A stretch of 64,000 nt of DNA from Terrabacter sp. MAHUQ-38 (GTDB lineage Bacteria > Actinomycetota > Actinomycetes > Actinomycetales > Dermatophilaceae): contig NZ_JACVCU010000005.1 in assembly GCF_014518425.1 (NCBI RefSeq), forward strand, positions 310,678 to 374,677, in the 5' to 3' direction. Below, piece by piece: positions 34,039 through 43,576 of this stretch. Under the pieces are notes generated by a model, which ran no database searches, was not told the origin of the DNA, and worked only from the letters and a program-made list of their open reading frames with translations. Position numbers and translations under genes: made by a program. Each line of letters starts with the position of its first letter. The stretch's first letter is position 1.

Positions 34039-34096
34039 GCGCTCGAGGATAGTGCCTGCCGACTGCGTACCCGTGGCCTCCCCGACCCGCCCCGGG

Positions 34097-35179
34097 TCAG
34101 TCATGGACGCGCCATCCGAGACGCTCGAGCGCGGTGTGCAGCGGTTCGACGGACGCCGGCACGACCGATATCTCGGCGATGCCGACGGCCTGCCCGAGGC
34201 CGTGCTCGAGGTGCAGGTCCTCGAGGTTGATGCCGGCGTTGCCGACGTCGGTGAGCAGCCGAGCGAGCGAGCCGGGCTCGTCGGGCACGACGACCGACAC
34301 GACGTCGTACGCGGCCGGCGCCGCGCCGTGCTTGCCCGGGATCCGCGCGTGGCCGAGGTTGCCGGCCTCGAGGACCCGGCTCAGGGTGCCCAGCGACCCC
34401 TCCCCGTCGGCGTCGACCAGGCCGTCGAGGGCACCCACGACGTCGTCGACCTGGTCCCGGACCTGCCGCAGCACGTCGCGGACGGCAGGTGCGTTGCCCG
34501 CGAGGATCTGGGTCCAGAGACGCGGGTCGCTGGCCGCGATGCGGGTCACGTCGCGCAGGCCCTGGCCCGCGAGGCCGACGGCCGACTCCGGCAGCTCACG
34601 CAGGCAGGCCGCGATGATGCTCGCGACGAGCTGCGGCACGTGCGAGACGGCCGCGACGGCCTCGTCGTGCTCGTGTGCAGGCATGACGCGCACGGCGGAG
34701 CCGACCTCGGTCGCCAGCTCGCGGACGCGGCGCACGGCGGCGGCCGTGGACGCCTCGTGGGGGACGACCACCCAGGCACGACCGTCGAAGAGGTCCGCGC
34801 GGGCTGCCGCCGCTCCCGAACGCTCGCGTCCGGCCATGGGGTGCGAGCCGACGTAGCGGCTGGCGTCGGCCCCCGAGTCGAGGACGACCCGCAGCACGGA
34901 CTCCTTGACGGAGGCGACGTCGGTGACGACGGCTTCGGGCCAACGGCTCAGCGCCTGCACGACGACGTCGGCGGCGACGTCGGGCGGGGCCGCCACGACG
35001 ACGACGTCAGGGGCGTCGGCCGCATCGTCGGCGATGTCACCAGCACGGAGGTCACGCGCGAGCAGCACGGCCGTCGGTGACGGGTCCTCGATGGTCACTC
35101 GAAAACCCTTGTCGGACAAGGCGATCCCAAGGCTGGTGCCAATCAGCCCTGCTCCGACGATGCGGACGTGCGTGCTCAC
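34097..35179 (-). CDS. tyrA: Prephenate dehydrogenase
   Basis: A 360-residue enzyme of tyrosine synthesis that oxidatively decarboxylates prephenate. The NAD-binding loop RIVGAGLIGTSLG is at the N-terminus, GSHPMAGRERSG and VSHVPQLVAS (catalytic His) are in the middle, and a C-terminal ACT-like domain (VVPDEPGSLARLLTDVG) suggests feedback control by an amino acid. GTG start at 35179. It is 46 bases after rluB and probably in the same operon. Confidence 0.93.
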   Translation of the reverse strand: MSTHVRIVGAGLIGTSLGIALSDKGFRVTIEDPSPTAVLLARDLRAGDIADDAADAPDVVVVAAPPDVAADVVVQALSRWPEAVVTDVASVKESVLRVVLDSGADASRYVGSHPMAGRERSGAAAARADLFDGRAWVVVPHEASTAAAVRRVRELATEVGSAVRVMPAHEHDEAVAAVSHVPQLVASIIAACLRELPESAVGLAGQGLRDVTRIAASDPRLWTQILAGNAPAVRDVLRQVRDQVDDVVGALDGLVDADGEGSLGTLSRVLEAGNLGHARIPGKHGAAPAAYDVVSVVVPDEPGSLARLLTDVGNAGINLEDLHLEHGLGQAVGIAEISVVPASVEPLHTALERLGWRVHD

Positions 35180-35225
35180 CTCGCCAGCGTAGCGAGGGCG
35201 TCACCGGACGGACGGGACGTCCGGA

Positions 35226-36188
35226 TCACAGACCTGCTGCCTTGTAGAGGGCCCCGATCTCCGCCTTGTTGAGCCGGCGCGTGCGGCCCGACTTGAGGTC
35301 GGCGAGCCGGATCGGCCCGACCTCGGTGCGCACGAGCTCGAGGACGGGGTGACCGACCGCCTCGAGCATGCGGCGGACGACGTGCTTGCGGCCCTCGTGG
35401 AGCACCACCTCGACCATCGCCTTGCCGGGCTGGTGGTCGACGATGCGGAAGGAGTCGACGCTCACGGGGCCGTCCTCCAGCTCGACGCCGTCACGGAGGC
35501 GTTTGCCGACGTCACGCTGCACCGGGCCGCGGATCGTCGCGACATAGGTCTTGAGGACGCCGTATGCCGGGTGCTGGAGCCGGTGCGCGAGGTCGCCGTC
35601 GTTGGTGAGCAGGAGCAGGCCCTCCGTGTCGGCGTCGAGGCGCCCGACGTGGAAGAGGCGCTCCTCGCGGTTGCCGACGTAGTCGGCGAGGGAGATCCGG
35701 CCCAGCTCGTCGTGCATCGTCGTGACGACGCCCTTGGGCTTGTTGAACGCGAGGTAGACGCGCTCCTCGTCGAGGTTGACGCGCACGCCGTCGACGTGGA
35801 CGACCTGGGTGCGCGGGTTGATGCGCACACCGAGCTCGGTCACGACCTGGCCGTCGACCTCCACGCGGCCGTGCTCGATGAGGTTCTCGCAGACGCGGCG
35901 CGATCCCACACCGCCGGCGGCCATGAGCTTCTGGAGGCGCACGCCCTCGGGGTCGTGCACGTCGATCTGCGGCACTGCCTTGCGGTCGGGGAGCTTCGTC
36001 GGCTGGCTGGCCCGGGTCGTGCCGGCGAAGCGGGGACCGGCCGACTTGCCACTCTTGCCGGCTCGTCCGCCGGTGCCTGCCTTGGGCCCGCGTGGGGTGG
36101 CGCCGGAACGGCCTGTGCCGCCTGCTCCGCCCGACGCACCGGAGCCCTTCCTGCGGGGCTGACGGGGGGATCTGGAGTACTCGCTCAT
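35226..36188 (-). CDS. rluB: rRNA pseudouridine synthase (RluB/RsuA family)
   Basis: A 320-residue protein. A basic, Gly/Ser-rich N-terminus of about 65 residues precedes an S4 domain (VRLQKLMAAGGVGSRRVCEN) and the catalytic domain with the essential Asp in GRLDADTEGLLLLTNDG. GRKHVVRRMLEAVGHPVLEL is the family's third block. It isomerises a uridine in 23S or 16S rRNA. The ATG at 36188 overlaps the scpB stop (ATGA), as in the conserved scpA-scpB-rluB order. Confidence 0.93.
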   Translation of the reverse strand: MSEYSRSPRQPRRKGSGASGGAGGTGRSGATPRGPKAGTGGRAGKSGKSAGPRFAGTTRASQPTKLPDRKAVPQIDVHDPEGVRLQKLMAAGGVGSRRVCENLIEHGRVEVDGQVVTELGVRINPRTQVVHVDGVRVNLDEERVYLAFNKPKGVVTTMHDELGRISLADYVGNREERLFHVGRLDADTEGLLLLTNDGDLAHRLQHPAYGVLKTYVATIRGPVQRDVGKRLRDGVELEDGPVSVDSFRIVDHQPGKAMVEVVLHEGRKHVVRRMLEAVGHPVLELVRTEVGPIRLADLKSGRTRRLNKAEIGALYKAAGL

Positions 36189-36841
36189 GCGTGTCCTTCC
36201 TCGATGAGCTCGTCGATGACGTCGGCGTCCGGGAGGTACGGCGCCAGCGCCGGGAGGTCGTCGAGCGACGAGAGCCCCATCCGCTGGAGGAAGTAGGGCG
36301 TCGTGCGGTACAGCACGGCGCCGCTCTCCCCCACGTCCTCGACCTCTTCGATGAGGCCCCGTGACACGAGGGTACGCACCACGCCGTCCACGTTCACCCC
36401 GCGCACGGCGCTGACCCGGGCGCGCGAGACCGGCTGCCGGTAGGCGATGACGGCCAGCGTCTCGAGCGAGGCCTGGGTGAGCTTGGCCTGTTGGCCGTCG
36501 AGGACGAACTTCTCGACGACGGGCGCGAAGTCGGCGCGGCTGTAGACCCGCCACCCACCGGCCACGCTGCGCAGGGTGAACCCGCGCTGCGCGGCGGCAT
36601 ACTCCTCCTCGAGGGCGTCCAGGTGGCCCCGCACGTCCTCGACGGGCAGCTCGAGGGCGGATGCGAGAGCCACCTCTGTGACGGGCTCGTCCACGACCAT
36701 CAGCACGGCCTCAAGCGCGGAGCGGGCCCCACCCGGGAAGTCGTTGATGTCGAAGGCGATCTGCTCGTCGGCACCCTCGCGCTCGTCGAGCACGTCCGGC
36801 TCGACGGTCGCGTCGGGCCCCTGCGCCGACTGGTCACTCAT
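36185..36841 (-). CDS. scpB: Segregation and condensation protein B
   Basis: A 218-residue condensin accessory subunit with two winged-helix domains. ALEAVLMVVDEPVTEVALA and TLAVIAYRQPVSRARVSAVR are hallmarks, followed by GESGAVLYRTTPYFLQRMGL. With ScpA and SMC it compacts and segregates the chromosome. The start overlaps the end of scpA by 8 bases. The N-terminus is acidic and disordered for about 30 residues. Confidence 0.95.
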   Translation of the reverse strand: MSDQSAQGPDATVEPDVLDEREGADEQIAFDINDFPGGARSALEAVLMVVDEPVTEVALASALELPVEDVRGHLDALEEEYAAAQRGFTLRSVAGGWRVYSRADFAPVVEKFVLDGQQAKLTQASLETLAVIAYRQPVSRARVSAVRGVNVDGVVRTLVSRGLIEEVEDVGESGAVLYRTTPYFLQRMGLSSLDDLPALAPYLPDADVIDELIEEGHA

Positions 36842-37904
36842 CCTCTGCTCCTGTCACCAGGGCGGCCTCGCCGCCCGTCTCCTGCCGTGCTGCGTCCTCG
36901 TGCGCCGGCTCGTCCTCCGGCTCGTCGTGCGTACCGCTGTCGGTGGCCTCCGGGTCCTCGTCGAACTCGTCGTCGATCGCGATGTCGCCCGCCTCGGCGC
37001 CGGTCCAGCGGATGTCGAGCTCGCCGAGGGCCTCGGCCTGCTCGAAGGCGATGGCGGCCTCCTTGAAGAGCTCGAGCAGGGCGAGGAAGCGGGCGACGAT
37101 GACGAGGGTGCTGTCGGCGTCGGCCACGAGGCTGCGGAACGAGACCTGGCCGCGGCTGCGCAGCCGTTCGACGATGATCGCCGCCTGCTCCCGCACGCTC
37201 ACCTGCGGCGCGTGGAGGTGGTCGAGACCGACGCTCGGCGGGATCTTCGGCGTCATGGCCCGCGCGGCGATCATCGCGAACTGCTCCGGGGTGACAGCGA
37301 TGACGAGCTCAGGGAGCAGGCTCGCGAACTCAGGCTCGAGACCGGCCTGTCGCGGCGTGATGCGGCCCGCGGTCGCCATCCGTTCGCGGAAGGTGGCCGC
37401 GATCTGCTTGTACGCGCGGTACTGCAGCAGGCGCGCGAACAGCAGGTCGCGCGCCTCGATGAGGGCGAGGTCCTCGTCGTCCTGCGGGCCCGACTGCGGC
37501 AGCAGCCGCGAGGCCTTGAGGTCGAGCAGGGTCGCGGCGATGAGCAGGAACTCGGACGCCTGGCCGAGGTCCCAGTCGCTGTCGGCCGCCTGGGCCGCCT
37601 TGATGTGCGCGACGAACTCGTCGGTGACCTTCGCGAGCGCCACCTCGGTGATGTCGAGCTTGTGCTTGCTGATGAGGCCGAGGAGCAGGTCGAACGGGCC
37701 CGAGAAGACGTCGAGGTGCACCTCGAACGGCGTCGCGGCACGCCGCGTGATGATGCCTCCCGGCGTGAGCTCGGGCGGCGGGGCCACGGCGTCCGGGACG
37801 GCCGGGGGCAACGCACCGTGCGCATCCACCGCAGGGTCAGCGGAGTCCACGGCAGCGTCGTCGACGTCGACCGCGACCCGGTCGACGGTGTCCTGCTCGG
37901 CCAT
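36834..37904 (-). CDS. scpA: Segregation and condensation protein A
   Basis: A 356-residue kleisin. The N-terminal SMC-binding block (FEVHLDVFSGPFDLLLGLIS) and KHKLDITEVALAKVTDEFV are textbook ScpA, and the C-terminal winged helix contains LVIVARFLALLELFKEAAI. Both ends carry actinobacterial Asp/Glu/Ala-rich extensions of 50-60 residues. It lies 14 bases after parA. Confidence 0.95.
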   Translation of the reverse strand: MAEQDTVDRVAVDVDDAAVDSADPAVDAHGALPPAVPDAVAPPPELTPGGIITRRAATPFEVHLDVFSGPFDLLLGLISKHKLDITEVALAKVTDEFVAHIKAAQAADSDWDLGQASEFLLIAATLLDLKASRLLPQSGPQDDEDLALIEARDLLFARLLQYRAYKQIAATFRERMATAGRITPRQAGLEPEFASLLPELVIAVTPEQFAMIAARAMTPKIPPSVGLDHLHAPQVSVREQAAIIVERLRSRGQVSFRSLVADADSTLVIVARFLALLELFKEAAIAFEQAEALGELDIRWTGAEAGDIAIDDEFDEDPEATDSGTHDEPEDEPAHEDAARQETGGEAALVTGAEDE

Positions 37905-37918
37905 CAGCGCACTGCGGA

Positions 37919-38905
37919 TCAGGCTGCGCCGCCGCGCGCGACGAGCTCGCGGGCGAGCTGGCGGTAGGCGTTGGCACCGGAGTGCTCGGACGAGTAGGAC
38001 GTGATGGGCTCAGCCGCGAGGGTGGCGTCGGGGAACTTCACCGTGCGGCTGATGACGGTGTGGAAGACCTGGTCGCCGAAGTGGTCGACGACCGAACGCA
38101 CGACCTCGCGGCTGTGCAGGGTGCGGCTGTCGTACATCGTGGCGAGGATGCCGTCGACCTGCAGGCGCGGGTTGAGCCGATCGGTGATCTTGTCGATCGT
38201 GTCGATGAGCAGCGCCACGCCGCGCATCGCGAAGAACTCGCACTCGAGCGGGATGATGACGCCGTGCGACGCGGTCAGCGCGTTGACGGTGAGCAGGCCG
38301 AGCGAGGGCTGGCAGTCGATCAGGATGACGTCGTACTCGTCGATGACGGGCCGCAGCACGCGCGACAGGATCTGCTCGCGGGCGACCTCGCCGACGAGCT
38401 GGACCTCGGCCGCCGACAGGTCGATGTTGGCCGGCACCACGTCGAGGTTGGGCGTGCGCGTCTGCTGGATGACCTCGTGGATCTCGTGGCCGCGCTCGAT
38501 GAGGAGGTTGTAGATCGTCGTGTCGAGCTCTTGGGCGTTGACCCCGAGACCGACCGACAGCGCACCTTGCGGGTCGAAGTCGATGACGAGGACCTTGCGG
38601 CCGAGCTCGGCCAGCGCCGCACCGAGGTTGATGGTCGTCGTGGTCTTGCCGACGCCGCCCTTCTGGTTGCACATGGCGATGACGCGCGCGGGGCCGTGGC
38701 TCGACAGCGGGGCGGGGTGCGGGAAGTCGGGCAGTGGCCGGCCGGTGGGGCCGAGCGGACCGTTGCCGGGCGCATCGTTGCCGGGCGCACCAGTGCCGGG
38801 TGAGTCGGCGGCCGGGTCGGTGCCGGGAAGGTGCGCGACCCGTAGGGCGTCACGGGAGGCCTCGTGGCGGGCCGGCTCGAGGTCCTCGGACGGCACCGAC
38901 TGCAT
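37919..38905 (-). CDS. ParA-family ATPase without adjacent parB
   Basis: A ParA/Soj ATPase of about 328 residues. The deviant Walker A motif QKGGVGKTTTTINLG, Walker A' VLVIDFDPQGALS and Walker B VILIDCQPSLGLL are all present. It is the conserved orphan ParA found beside xerD and scpAB in actinobacteria (Rv1708-like), distinct from the origin-proximal parAB. Its partner is unknown. The first 70 residues are low complexity. The start is uncertain: ATG 38905 is used here, with GTG 38929 and GTG 38941 as alternatives. Confidence 0.92.
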   Translation of the reverse strand: MQSVPSEDLEPARHEASRDALRVAHLPGTDPAADSPGTGAPGNDAPGNGPLGPTGRPLPDFPHPAPLSSHGPARVIAMCNQKGGVGKTTTTINLGAALAELGRKVLVIDFDPQGALSVGLGVNAQELDTTIYNLLIERGHEIHEVIQQTRTPNLDVVPANIDLSAAEVQLVGEVAREQILSRVLRPVIDEYDVILIDCQPSLGLLTVNALTASHGVIIPLECEFFAMRGVALLIDTIDKITDRLNPRLQVDGILATMYDSRTLHSREVVRSVVDHFGDQVFHTVISRTVKFPDATLAAEPITSYSSEHSGANAYRQLARELVARGGAA

Positions 38906-39002
38906 GGTCTCGTGTGACTCCTCGTTCACCGGGTGTTCCACTCCGCTCGGACTTGCCCCTGAGATGCTGCGGTCAGCCTCTCGCTGATCACGTGTGACCT
39001 TA

Positions 39003-39986
39003 TCAGCGGGCACGTGGGTGGGCGCCCGCATACACCTCCCGGAGGCGGTGCACCGAGACCATCGTGTAGATCTGCGTCGTCGTCACCGAGGCGTGTCCCA
39101 GCAGCTCCTGGACGACCCGGACGTCGGCCCCGCCGTCGAGCAGGTGGGTCGCGAACGAGTGCCGCAGCGTGTGGGGTGAGACGTGCTCGAGGTCGGCACG
39201 GCCCGCCGCGCGCTGGATGATCGCCCAGGCGGACTGCCGCGACAACCGGGCCCCGCGCTGGTTGAGGAACAGCGCCGGGCCCCCTCTCCCGTGCGTGGCG
39301 AGGGCCGGACGGCCCCTCACGAGGTATGCCGCGACCGCCTCCACCGCGTAGCGGCCGACCGGGACGATGCGCTCCTTGCCACCCTTGCCGCGCAGCCGCA
39401 CGGAGCCGACTCCCCCACGGCCACCGGTGGCGCGCGAGCCGTCGTCGGCTCCGTCCGTCTCGAGGTCGTCGACGTCGAGACCGACGGCTTCGCTGATGCG
39501 GGCGCCCACGCCGTAGAGGATCTCGAGGAGGGCACGGTCACGCAGCGACTCGGGCGTGTCGCCCACCGATGCGGCCGCGAGGAGGCGCTCCACGGCCTCT
39601 ACCGGGATGGCCTTCGGCAGGCGCGCGGGTGGCTTCGGTGGGGCGACGTTGGCGGCGGGGTCGGTCGTCACCTCACCCTCGAGCGCGAGGAAGCGGTGGA
39701 AGCCTCGGACCGCGACGAGCGTGCGGGCCGCCGAGGAGGCCGCGAGGCCCCGCTCGCGCAGTGACGCGAGGAAGTCGGTGACGTCGGCCTCCCTCACGTG
39801 ACCGGCGTCGGCGATGCCACGGGCTTCGAGGAAGGCCGAGTAGCCACGGAGGTCGCGTGCGTAGGACTTCAGGGTGTTGTCCGAGGCTCCCTTCTCGACC
39901 CGGACGTGGTCGAGCCACCCGCGGACGTCGCGCTCGAGGCGTGAGGGGCGGGCCGCAGGTGGCTCGGTCGTGAGGTCCTGGGTCAG
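39003..39986 (-). CDS. xerD: Site-specific tyrosine recombinase XerD, apparent CTG start
   Basis: A recombinase of about 327 residues that resolves chromosome dimers with XerC and FtsK. All catalytic residues are visible: Arg in [11 protein letters not shown], Lys in [23 protein letters not shown] (His, Arg), LGH, and the nucleophile Tyr in TTTQIYTMV. The N-terminal core-binding domain runs without ATG, GTG or TTG back to the end of ald. The best start is CTG at 39986, which overlaps the ald stop as CTGA and has GAGG seven bases upstream. The next GTG would delete much of that domain. An insertion of about 20 Gly/Asp residues lies between the Arg and Lys motifs. Confidence 0.9.
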   Translation of the reverse strand: MTQDLTTEPPAARPSRLERDVRGWLDHVRVEKGASDNTLKSYARDLRGYSAFLEARGIADAGHVREADVTDFLASLRERGLAASSAARTLVAVRGFHRFLALEGEVTTDPAANVAPPKPPARLPKAIPVEAVERLLAAASVGDTPESLRDRALLEILYGVGARISEAVGLDVDDLETDGADDGSRATGGRGGVGSVRLRGKGGKERIVPVGRYAVEAVAAYLVRGRPALATHGRGGPALFLNQRGARLSRQSAWAIIQRAAGRADLEHVSPHTLRHSFATHLLDGGADVRVVQELLGHASVTTTQIYTMVSVHRLREVYAGAHPRAR

Positions 39987-41098
39987 GACAGGGCCTCGTC
40001 GAGAGTCACCGAGGACATGCCGTGCGCCTCGGCCACGCCGGCGTAGGTGACATGGCCGTCGTGGGTGTTGAGGCCGAGGCCGAGCGCGCGGTCGGTCCGC
40101 AGCGCGTCGCGCCAGCCGAGGTTCGCCAGCTTCACGGCATACGGCAGCGTCGAGTTGGTCAGGGCGTAGGTCGAGGTGTTGGGCACCGCGCCGGGCATGT
40201 TGGCCACGCAGTAGAACACCGAGTCGTGGACGCGGTAGGTGGGGTCGGCGTGCGTGGTGGGGTGGCTGTCCTCGAAGCAGCCGCCTTGGTCGATGGCGAT
40301 GTCGACGAGCACGGAACCCGGCTTCATCTGGGAGACCAGCTCGTTCGAGATGAGCTTGGGGGCCGCGGCGCCCGGGATGAGCACGGCCCCGATGACCATG
40401 TCGGCCTGCAGCACCTGCTGCTGGATGGTCAGCTTCGAGGACGCCAGGCCGTGCACCTGGTTGTCGTAGCGCCAGAAGGACATCCGCAGCTTGTCGAGGT
40501 CGGTGTCGAGCAAGGTGACGTCGGCCCCCATGCCGAGCGCGATGTTGGCGGCGTTCTGGCCCGAGACACCGGCGCCGAGGATGACGACCTTGGCGTTCGC
40601 CACGCCACCCACACCGCCCATCAGGACACCTCGGCCACCCTGGGCACGCATGAGCGCGTGGGCGCCGACCTGCGGCGCCAGGCAGCCGGCCACCTCCGAC
40701 ATCGGGTAGAGCAGCGGCAGGCCCCCTGAGGGCAGCTGCACCGTCTCGTACGCGATGCCGGTGACCTTGCGAGCCAGGAGCTCCTCGGTGAGCGGCTGGT
40801 CGGCCGCCAGGTGCAGGTAGGTGAAGAGGGTCAGGCCCTCGCGCATCCGGTGGTACTCCTCGGCCACGGGCTCCTTGACCTTGAGCACCATGTCCGCCTC
40901 GCCCCAGACGTCGTCGGCGGAACCGATGATGCGCGCCCCGGCGGAGACGTAGTCGTCGTCGCTGATCTGCGACCCGACGCCGGCATCCTTCTCGACCAGC
41001 ACGTCGTGCCCGTGCTCGGTGAGCTCGTGGACGCCCGAGGGGGTGATGGCCACGCGGTACTCGTGGTTCTTGACCTCGCGGGGGATGCCGACCTTCAT
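39983..41098 (-). CDS. ald: Alanine dehydrogenase
   Basis: A 371-residue NAD-dependent enzyme that interconverts alanine and pyruvate plus ammonia. The N-terminus [20 protein letters not shown] is the family signature; [20 protein letters not shown] is the NAD loop, and the substrate residues lie in [20 protein letters not shown]. It supports nitrogen assimilation and redox balance in actinobacteria. It has its own promoter in a 200-base gap and its stop codon overlaps the likely xerD start. Confidence 0.96.
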   Translation of the reverse strand: MKVGIPREVKNHEYRVAITPSGVHELTEHGHDVLVEKDAGVGSQISDDDYVSAGARIIGSADDVWGEADMVLKVKEPVAEEYHRMREGLTLFTYLHLAADQPLTEELLARKVTGIAYETVQLPSGGLPLLYPMSEVAGCLAPQVGAHALMRAQGGRGVLMGGVGGVANAKVVILGAGVSGQNAANIALGMGADVTLLDTDLDKLRMSFWRYDNQVHGLASSKLTIQQQVLQADMVIGAVLIPGAAAPKLISNELVSQMKPGSVLVDIAIDQGGCFEDSHPTTHADPTYRVHDSVFYCVANMPGAVPNTSTYALTNSTLPYAVKLANLGWRDALRTDRALGLGLNTHDGHVTYAGVAEAHGMSSVTLDEALS

Positions 41099-41299
41099 GC
41101 TGCTGCACTTCCTTCCGGACTGACTCGGCCACGGCGCCGTTGCCGTGGCGAGAAGGGGCCCGCAGGGGCCGCGAGGCCACTGTATCCGTGGGTGTCACGG
41201 CCCGGTCACGACCTCCTGCAACTGTCGTTGACCGGCCTGGAGCCGTGCCACAGTGTGCTCACCGCCATCCGCGGCCGACGCGCTCGGAGAGGAGGGGTC

Positions 41300-41575
41300 G
41301 TGACCGATCCGCCGGGGCACGAGGGATACACCTGGCCCGTGGCACCGGCCGGTTCACGGCCACCGAGGCAGCGGAGGCCCTCGCAGCGGCCAGGAGAGGC
41401 CGGCACGATGCTGAAGCGGCCCCAGGGCCTCGTCGCCGGCGCGGCGGCCACGGCCTTCCCGGCACTTCGCTCGTTCGCGGGGGGCTTCCTCGTGGCCTCC
41501 GTGGTGGGTGGGTTCGCCGCTTTCATCGCCCTCGTCGTGTTCTTCGTCGTCGTCTTCGCCAACATGGGTCCGTGA
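41300..41575 (+). CDS. Small membrane protein of unknown function
   Basis: A 91-residue protein with a Pro/Gly-rich cytoplasmic N-terminus (YTWPVAPAGSRPPRQ) and one or two hydrophobic segments near the C-terminus (GGFLVASVVGGFAAFIALVV). The GTG at 41300 has a strong AGGAGGGG ribosome site; a shorter form could start at ATG 41408. Its stop overlaps the next start (GTGA). A possible promoter, TTGACC-17 bases-CAGTGT, lies at 41229-41257. No family was recognised. Confidence 0.65.
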   Translation: MTDPPGHEGYTWPVAPAGSRPPRQRRPSQRPGEAGTMLKRPQGLVAGAAATAFPALRSFAGGFLVASVVGGFAAFIALVVFFVVVFANMGP

Positions 41576-42183
41576 AGCTCTACGCAGACACCCCCGGCCG
41601 CCGCAGCCGACAGCTGCTGTCCGACGTGCTCATGCTCCTGTGGATCGGGCTCTGGGTGTACGCCGGTCGCCAGGTCCACGACGTCGTCGAGCGGCTGCGC
41701 ACACCGGCCGACTCGATCACTTCGGCGGGTCAGTCGGTGGGCGACGCGCTGACCGGGGCGGGCGACCAGGCCGGGCGCATCCCGCTCGTCGGCGAGCAGC
41801 TGCGGGACTGGCTCACGCAGGCCGCCGGGTCCGGCACGACGCTGAAGCAGGCCGGCACGTCGATGGCCGAGACGGTCGACCAACTGGCCCTGGGACTCGG
41901 TCTCGCGACGGTCCTGGTCCCGGTCGTGCCCGTCCTGGTCGTGTGGCTCTACGTGCGAGTTCGGTTCGTGCGCAATGCCAGCCGGTCGCAACGCTTCATC
42001 GACGCCGGGGAGGACCTCGACCTGTTCGCCCTGCGCGCGATGGCGACGCAGCCGATGCGCGCCCTGGCCGGCGTCTCCGACGACCCTGCCGGGGCGTGGC
42101 GGCGGCAGGACCGCGAGGTCATCCGACGTCTTGCCCTGCTCGAGCTGCGCCACCAGGGCCTCCGCCCCCCGCGCGATCGCTGA
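41572..42183 (+). CDS. Conserved two-span membrane protein
   Basis: A 203-residue protein with two membrane segments (LLSDVLMLLWIGLWVYAGRQ and LGLATVLVPVVPVLVVWLYV) enclosing an outside loop of about 80 residues rich in Gly, Ala and Asp, and a basic C-terminal cytoplasmic tail. No function is known; it looks like an actinobacterial conserved membrane protein. GTG start overlaps the preceding stop, so it forms a pair with the 91-residue protein. It converges on hisS. Confidence 0.75.
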   Translation: MKLYADTPGRRSRQLLSDVLMLLWIGLWVYAGRQVHDVVERLRTPADSITSAGQSVGDALTGAGDQAGRIPLVGEQLRDWLTQAAGSGTTLKQAGTSMAETVDQLALGLGLATVLVPVVPVLVVWLYVRVRFVRNASRSQRFIDAGEDLDLFALRAMATQPMRALAGVSDDPAGAWRRQDREVIRRLALLELRHQGLRPPRDR

Positions 42184-42205
42184 ACCGGCGGTACCGCGCC
42201 CGGGC

Positions 42206-43576
42206 TCAGCCGTCGACGCGGGTGACGAGCGGGGTGAGGTCCTCGCTCGGCGGCGTCCACGTGTCCGCGGAGGCCGGCAGCTGCTCGCCCGAGCGGATGT
42301 CCTTGACCTCGTCGCCCGACTCGCCCGCCCCGGGGAACCAGACGTACGGGATGCCCCGTCGCTCGGCGTACCGGATCTGCTTGCCGAACCGCGCGGGCGA
42401 CGGCGCGACCTCGCACGCGATACCCCGACGCCGCAACGCGGTCGCGACACCGACGGCTCCCTCGCGGGACTCGTCGTCGTTCAGGGCCACGAGCACCGCC
42501 GCAGGCGTCGAGCGTGAGGCGGTGACAAGGCCGCGACCGACGAGCAGGCCGAGGATGCGCGTGACGCCGATCGAGATGCCGACGCCCGGGTAGGTGGTCT
42601 TGCCGTCGCTCGCGAGGGCGTCGTAACGGCCACCCGAACAGAACGACCCCCACGACTCGTGACCGACGAACTGCGTCTCGTAGACGGTCCCGGTGTAGTA
42701 GTCGAGGCCGCGCGCGATGCGCAGGTCGGCGACGAGCCTGCCCGGCGCGTGGGTCATCCCGGTGCGAATGACGTCCGCGAGGGACTCGAGGCCCTCGTCG
42801 AGCAGTGGGTGCTCGACCCCTAGGGCGCGCACCTCGTCGACGAAACCGAGGTCGGTCGAGCGGATCGCGGCCAGAGCCAGGCACTGGTCGGCCTGCGCGT
42901 CGGTGGCGCCGGCCTCCACGAGCATGGCCTTGACCTTCTCGGGCCCGATCTTGTCGAGCTTGTCGACGATGCGCAGCGTCCCGATGACGTCGGTGAGGCC
43001 GATGCCCTGGTAGAAGCCGTTCGGGATCTTGCGGTTGTTGACCTGGATGACGAACTCGCCCACCGGGAAGCGGCTGAAGACGTCGGCGATGACGAGCGGC
43101 ATCTCCGCCTCGAAGTGCGGTGACAGCTGGCCCACGTCGACGACGTCGATGTCGGCCTGGGTGAACTCGCGGTAGCGCCCCTCCTGGGGTCGCTCACCGC
43201 GCCAGGCCTTCTGGATCTGGTAGCGCCGGAACGGGAACGCCAGCTTGCCGGCGTTCTCGAGGACGTAGCGCGCGAAGGGCACCGTCATGTCGAAGTGCAG
43301 GCCCCAGCGGGCGTCGTCCTCAGCTCCGCCACCGAGGCGGGAGACCGCGTAGATCTCCTTGTCGGTGTCCTCGCCCTGTGCACTGAGCCGCTCGATCGGC
43401 TCGATCGAACGCGTCTCGACCGAGGAGAAGCCGTGCAGCTCGAACGTCTCCCGGATGACGTCGAGGAAGCGCTGCTCGACGATGCGCTCGGACGGGAGGT
43501 ACTCGGGGAAGCCGCTGATCGGGGTGATCTTGGCCGCGGCCTTGGTGTCGGCCTTCGAAGTGGGACGCGTGCTCAC
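42206..43576 (-). CDS. hisS: Histidyl-tRNA synthetase
   Basis: A 456-residue class II aminoacyl-tRNA synthetase. Motif 2 is visible in FRRYQIQKAWRGERPQEGRY, the His-binding loop in RIARGLDYYTGTVYE, and motif 3 in GVGISIGVTRILGLL; the C-terminal anticodon-binding domain follows. It charges tRNA-His. The GTG at 43576 overlaps the stop of the MBL gene (GTGA). Confidence 0.96.
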   Translation of the reverse strand: MSTRPTSKADTKAAAKITPISGFPEYLPSERIVEQRFLDVIRETFELHGFSSVETRSIEPIERLSAQGEDTDKEIYAVSRLGGGAEDDARWGLHFDMTVPFARYVLENAGKLAFPFRRYQIQKAWRGERPQEGRYREFTQADIDVVDVGQLSPHFEAEMPLVIADVFSRFPVGEFVIQVNNRKIPNGFYQGIGLTDVIGTLRIVDKLDKIGPEKVKAMLVEAGATDAQADQCLALAAIRSTDLGFVDEVRALGVEHPLLDEGLESLADVIRTGMTHAPGRLVADLRIARGLDYYTGTVYETQFVGHESWGSFCSGGRYDALASDGKTTYPGVGISIGVTRILGLLVGRGLVTASRSTPAAVLVALNDDESREGAVGVATALRRRGIACEVAPSPARFGKQIRYAERRGIPYVWFPGAGESGDEVKDIRSGEQLPASADTWTPPSEDLTPLVTRVDG

